DNA of 5,785 nt from Candidatus Sivonenia alaskensis PMM_0068 (GTDB lineage Bacteria; Cyanobacteriota; Cyanobacteriia; Gloeobacterales; PMM-0068). Shown piece by piece: positions 5,163 to 5,785 of the stretch (the first letter of the stretch is position 1; each line of letters begins with the position of its first letter). Location of the stretch: assembly GCA_949127685.1 (NCBI GenBank), contig CASBPW010000338.1, forward strand, positions 1 through 5,785. Reading direction: 5' to 3'. Below the pieces are notes generated by a model. The model ran no database searches, was not told where the DNA came from, and worked only from the letters and a program-made list of their open reading frames with translations. The translations under genes and the position numbers were made by a program.

Positions 5163-5785
5163 ATGAATAAGTTTCTAGCTGCTACTATTTCCCTATTGGG
5201 AACATCTGCTATGACTGCGCTGCCTATCTTGGCTTCGCCCGATGTTGCTGTTAGTGCATTACAAGGTGGAAACTCCCAAGTTAGTCAGGTAAGTTCGGTG
5301 TCAGAGCTTACGGACGTAGACCCTAATTCTTGGGCTTTTCAAGCCTTGAAATCTCTAGTGGAACGCTATGGCTGTATTGAAGGTTATCCCAGTAAGAAAT
5401 ATCTCGGAAACCGTCCCTTAAGTCGTTATGAATTTGCAGCTGGGCTGAATGCTTGCCTGGATAAAATAGGGGAACAAATTGCCGCAGCGACTAGTAATTT
5501 AGCGACTAAAGATGACTTGGCTACAGTGCAGCGCTTGCAAGAAGACTTTCAAACTGAATTAGCAACCCTGAAGGGTCGTGTTGACGTCCTAGAAGCAAAA
5601 ACTAAAGAACTTGAAGCTCAACAGTTTTCCACTACTACTAAGCTTGCAGGCACAGAAGTGTTTGGCCTGACGGGAGGTGGTGCTGGTGGAGATGTTGCTC
5701 TCCCAGGAGCTAGCGGAGGCCCTGCTTTTGGTGATTCAGATGCCACAGGCATAGGAGACCTAATAACAGGTAGTAGTGCTAACAC
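5163..5785 (+). CDS. Cyanobacterial iron-uptake porin with SLH domain, 3' end missing
   Basis: First 207 residues of an outer-membrane porin; the frame is open at the window edge, and family members usually exceed 500 residues, so most of the barrel is missing. Residues 1 to about 24 form a signal peptide ending LPILA|S. One SLH domain spans about 48-100 (ELTDVDPNSWAFQAL, YGCIEGYP, RPLSRYEFAAGL), which in cyanobacteria anchors the porin to peptidoglycan-linked polymer. It includes the paired Cys71 and Cys98. A coiled coil follows at about 101-153. Then comes a Gly-rich stretch (about 168-207) where the OprB-like barrel should begin. Members of this family carry inorganic iron and other small solutes across the outer membrane. 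The start is ATG 5163, with a strong ribosome binding site. Its place after FTR1 and the HhH gene fits iron uptake; whether it shares their transcript is unclear because of the hairpin-bearing 92-base gap. Confidence 0.92.
   Translation, partial: MNKFLAATISLLGTSAMTALPILASPDVAVSALQGGNSQVSQVSSVSELTDVDPNSWAFQALKSLVERYGCIEGYPSKKYLGNRPLSRYEFAAGLNACLDKIGEQIAAATSNLATKDDLATVQRLQEDFQTELATLKGRVDVLEAKTKELEAQQFSTTTKLAGTEVFGLTGGGAGGDVALPGASGGPAFGDSDATGIGDLITGSSAN

Overview
The window looks like chromosomal DNA from a cyanobacterium. The best evidence is the gene at the right edge: an outer-membrane porin with one SLH domain, a coiled coil and then the start of a barrel, an architecture typical of cyanobacterial iron-uptake (OprB-like) porins. 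Base composition is moderate and even across the window. There are no mobile elements, RNA genes or CRISPR arrays. The species cannot be named from this sequence alone.

Left half (about 40-3696) looks like a zinc module. Two divergent units start from a 111-bp gap (2653-2763). Leftward (minus strand) run three tightly packed genes: a 59-residue secreted peptide with a C-x-C-x2-C motif (2473-2652), a DUF318/COG0701 permease (1457-2467), and a membrane-anchored protein with an Ig-like domain followed by a beta-propeller (40-1452). Gaps between them are only 4-5 bases. Rightward is a ZnuA-type lipoprotein that binds zinc for an ABC importer (2764-3696). No ABC ATPase or permease partner is in the window. 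The gap holds a good Zur-like box overlapping the predicted start site of the znuA-like promoter.

Right half (about 3697-5785) looks like an iron module. A FTR1-type iron permease (3938-4792) is followed 23 bases later by a small secreted helix-hairpin-helix protein (4816-5070). The iron-uptake porin then starts at 5163 and runs off the window. A FUR-like palindrome lies between the FTR1 promoter and its ribosome binding site, with related half-sites upstream. The porin leader contains a 10-bp perfect inverted repeat and a competing alternative hairpin.

As a working picture, the porin passes iron across the outer membrane and FTR1 takes it across the inner membrane, with the small HhH protein in the periplasm between them. 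The ZnuA lipoprotein collects zinc for an importer encoded elsewhere, and the leftward operon may be a separate metal-handling system under the same Zur control. Functions of the peptide, the DUF318 permease, the propeller protein and the HhH protein are inferred from context.
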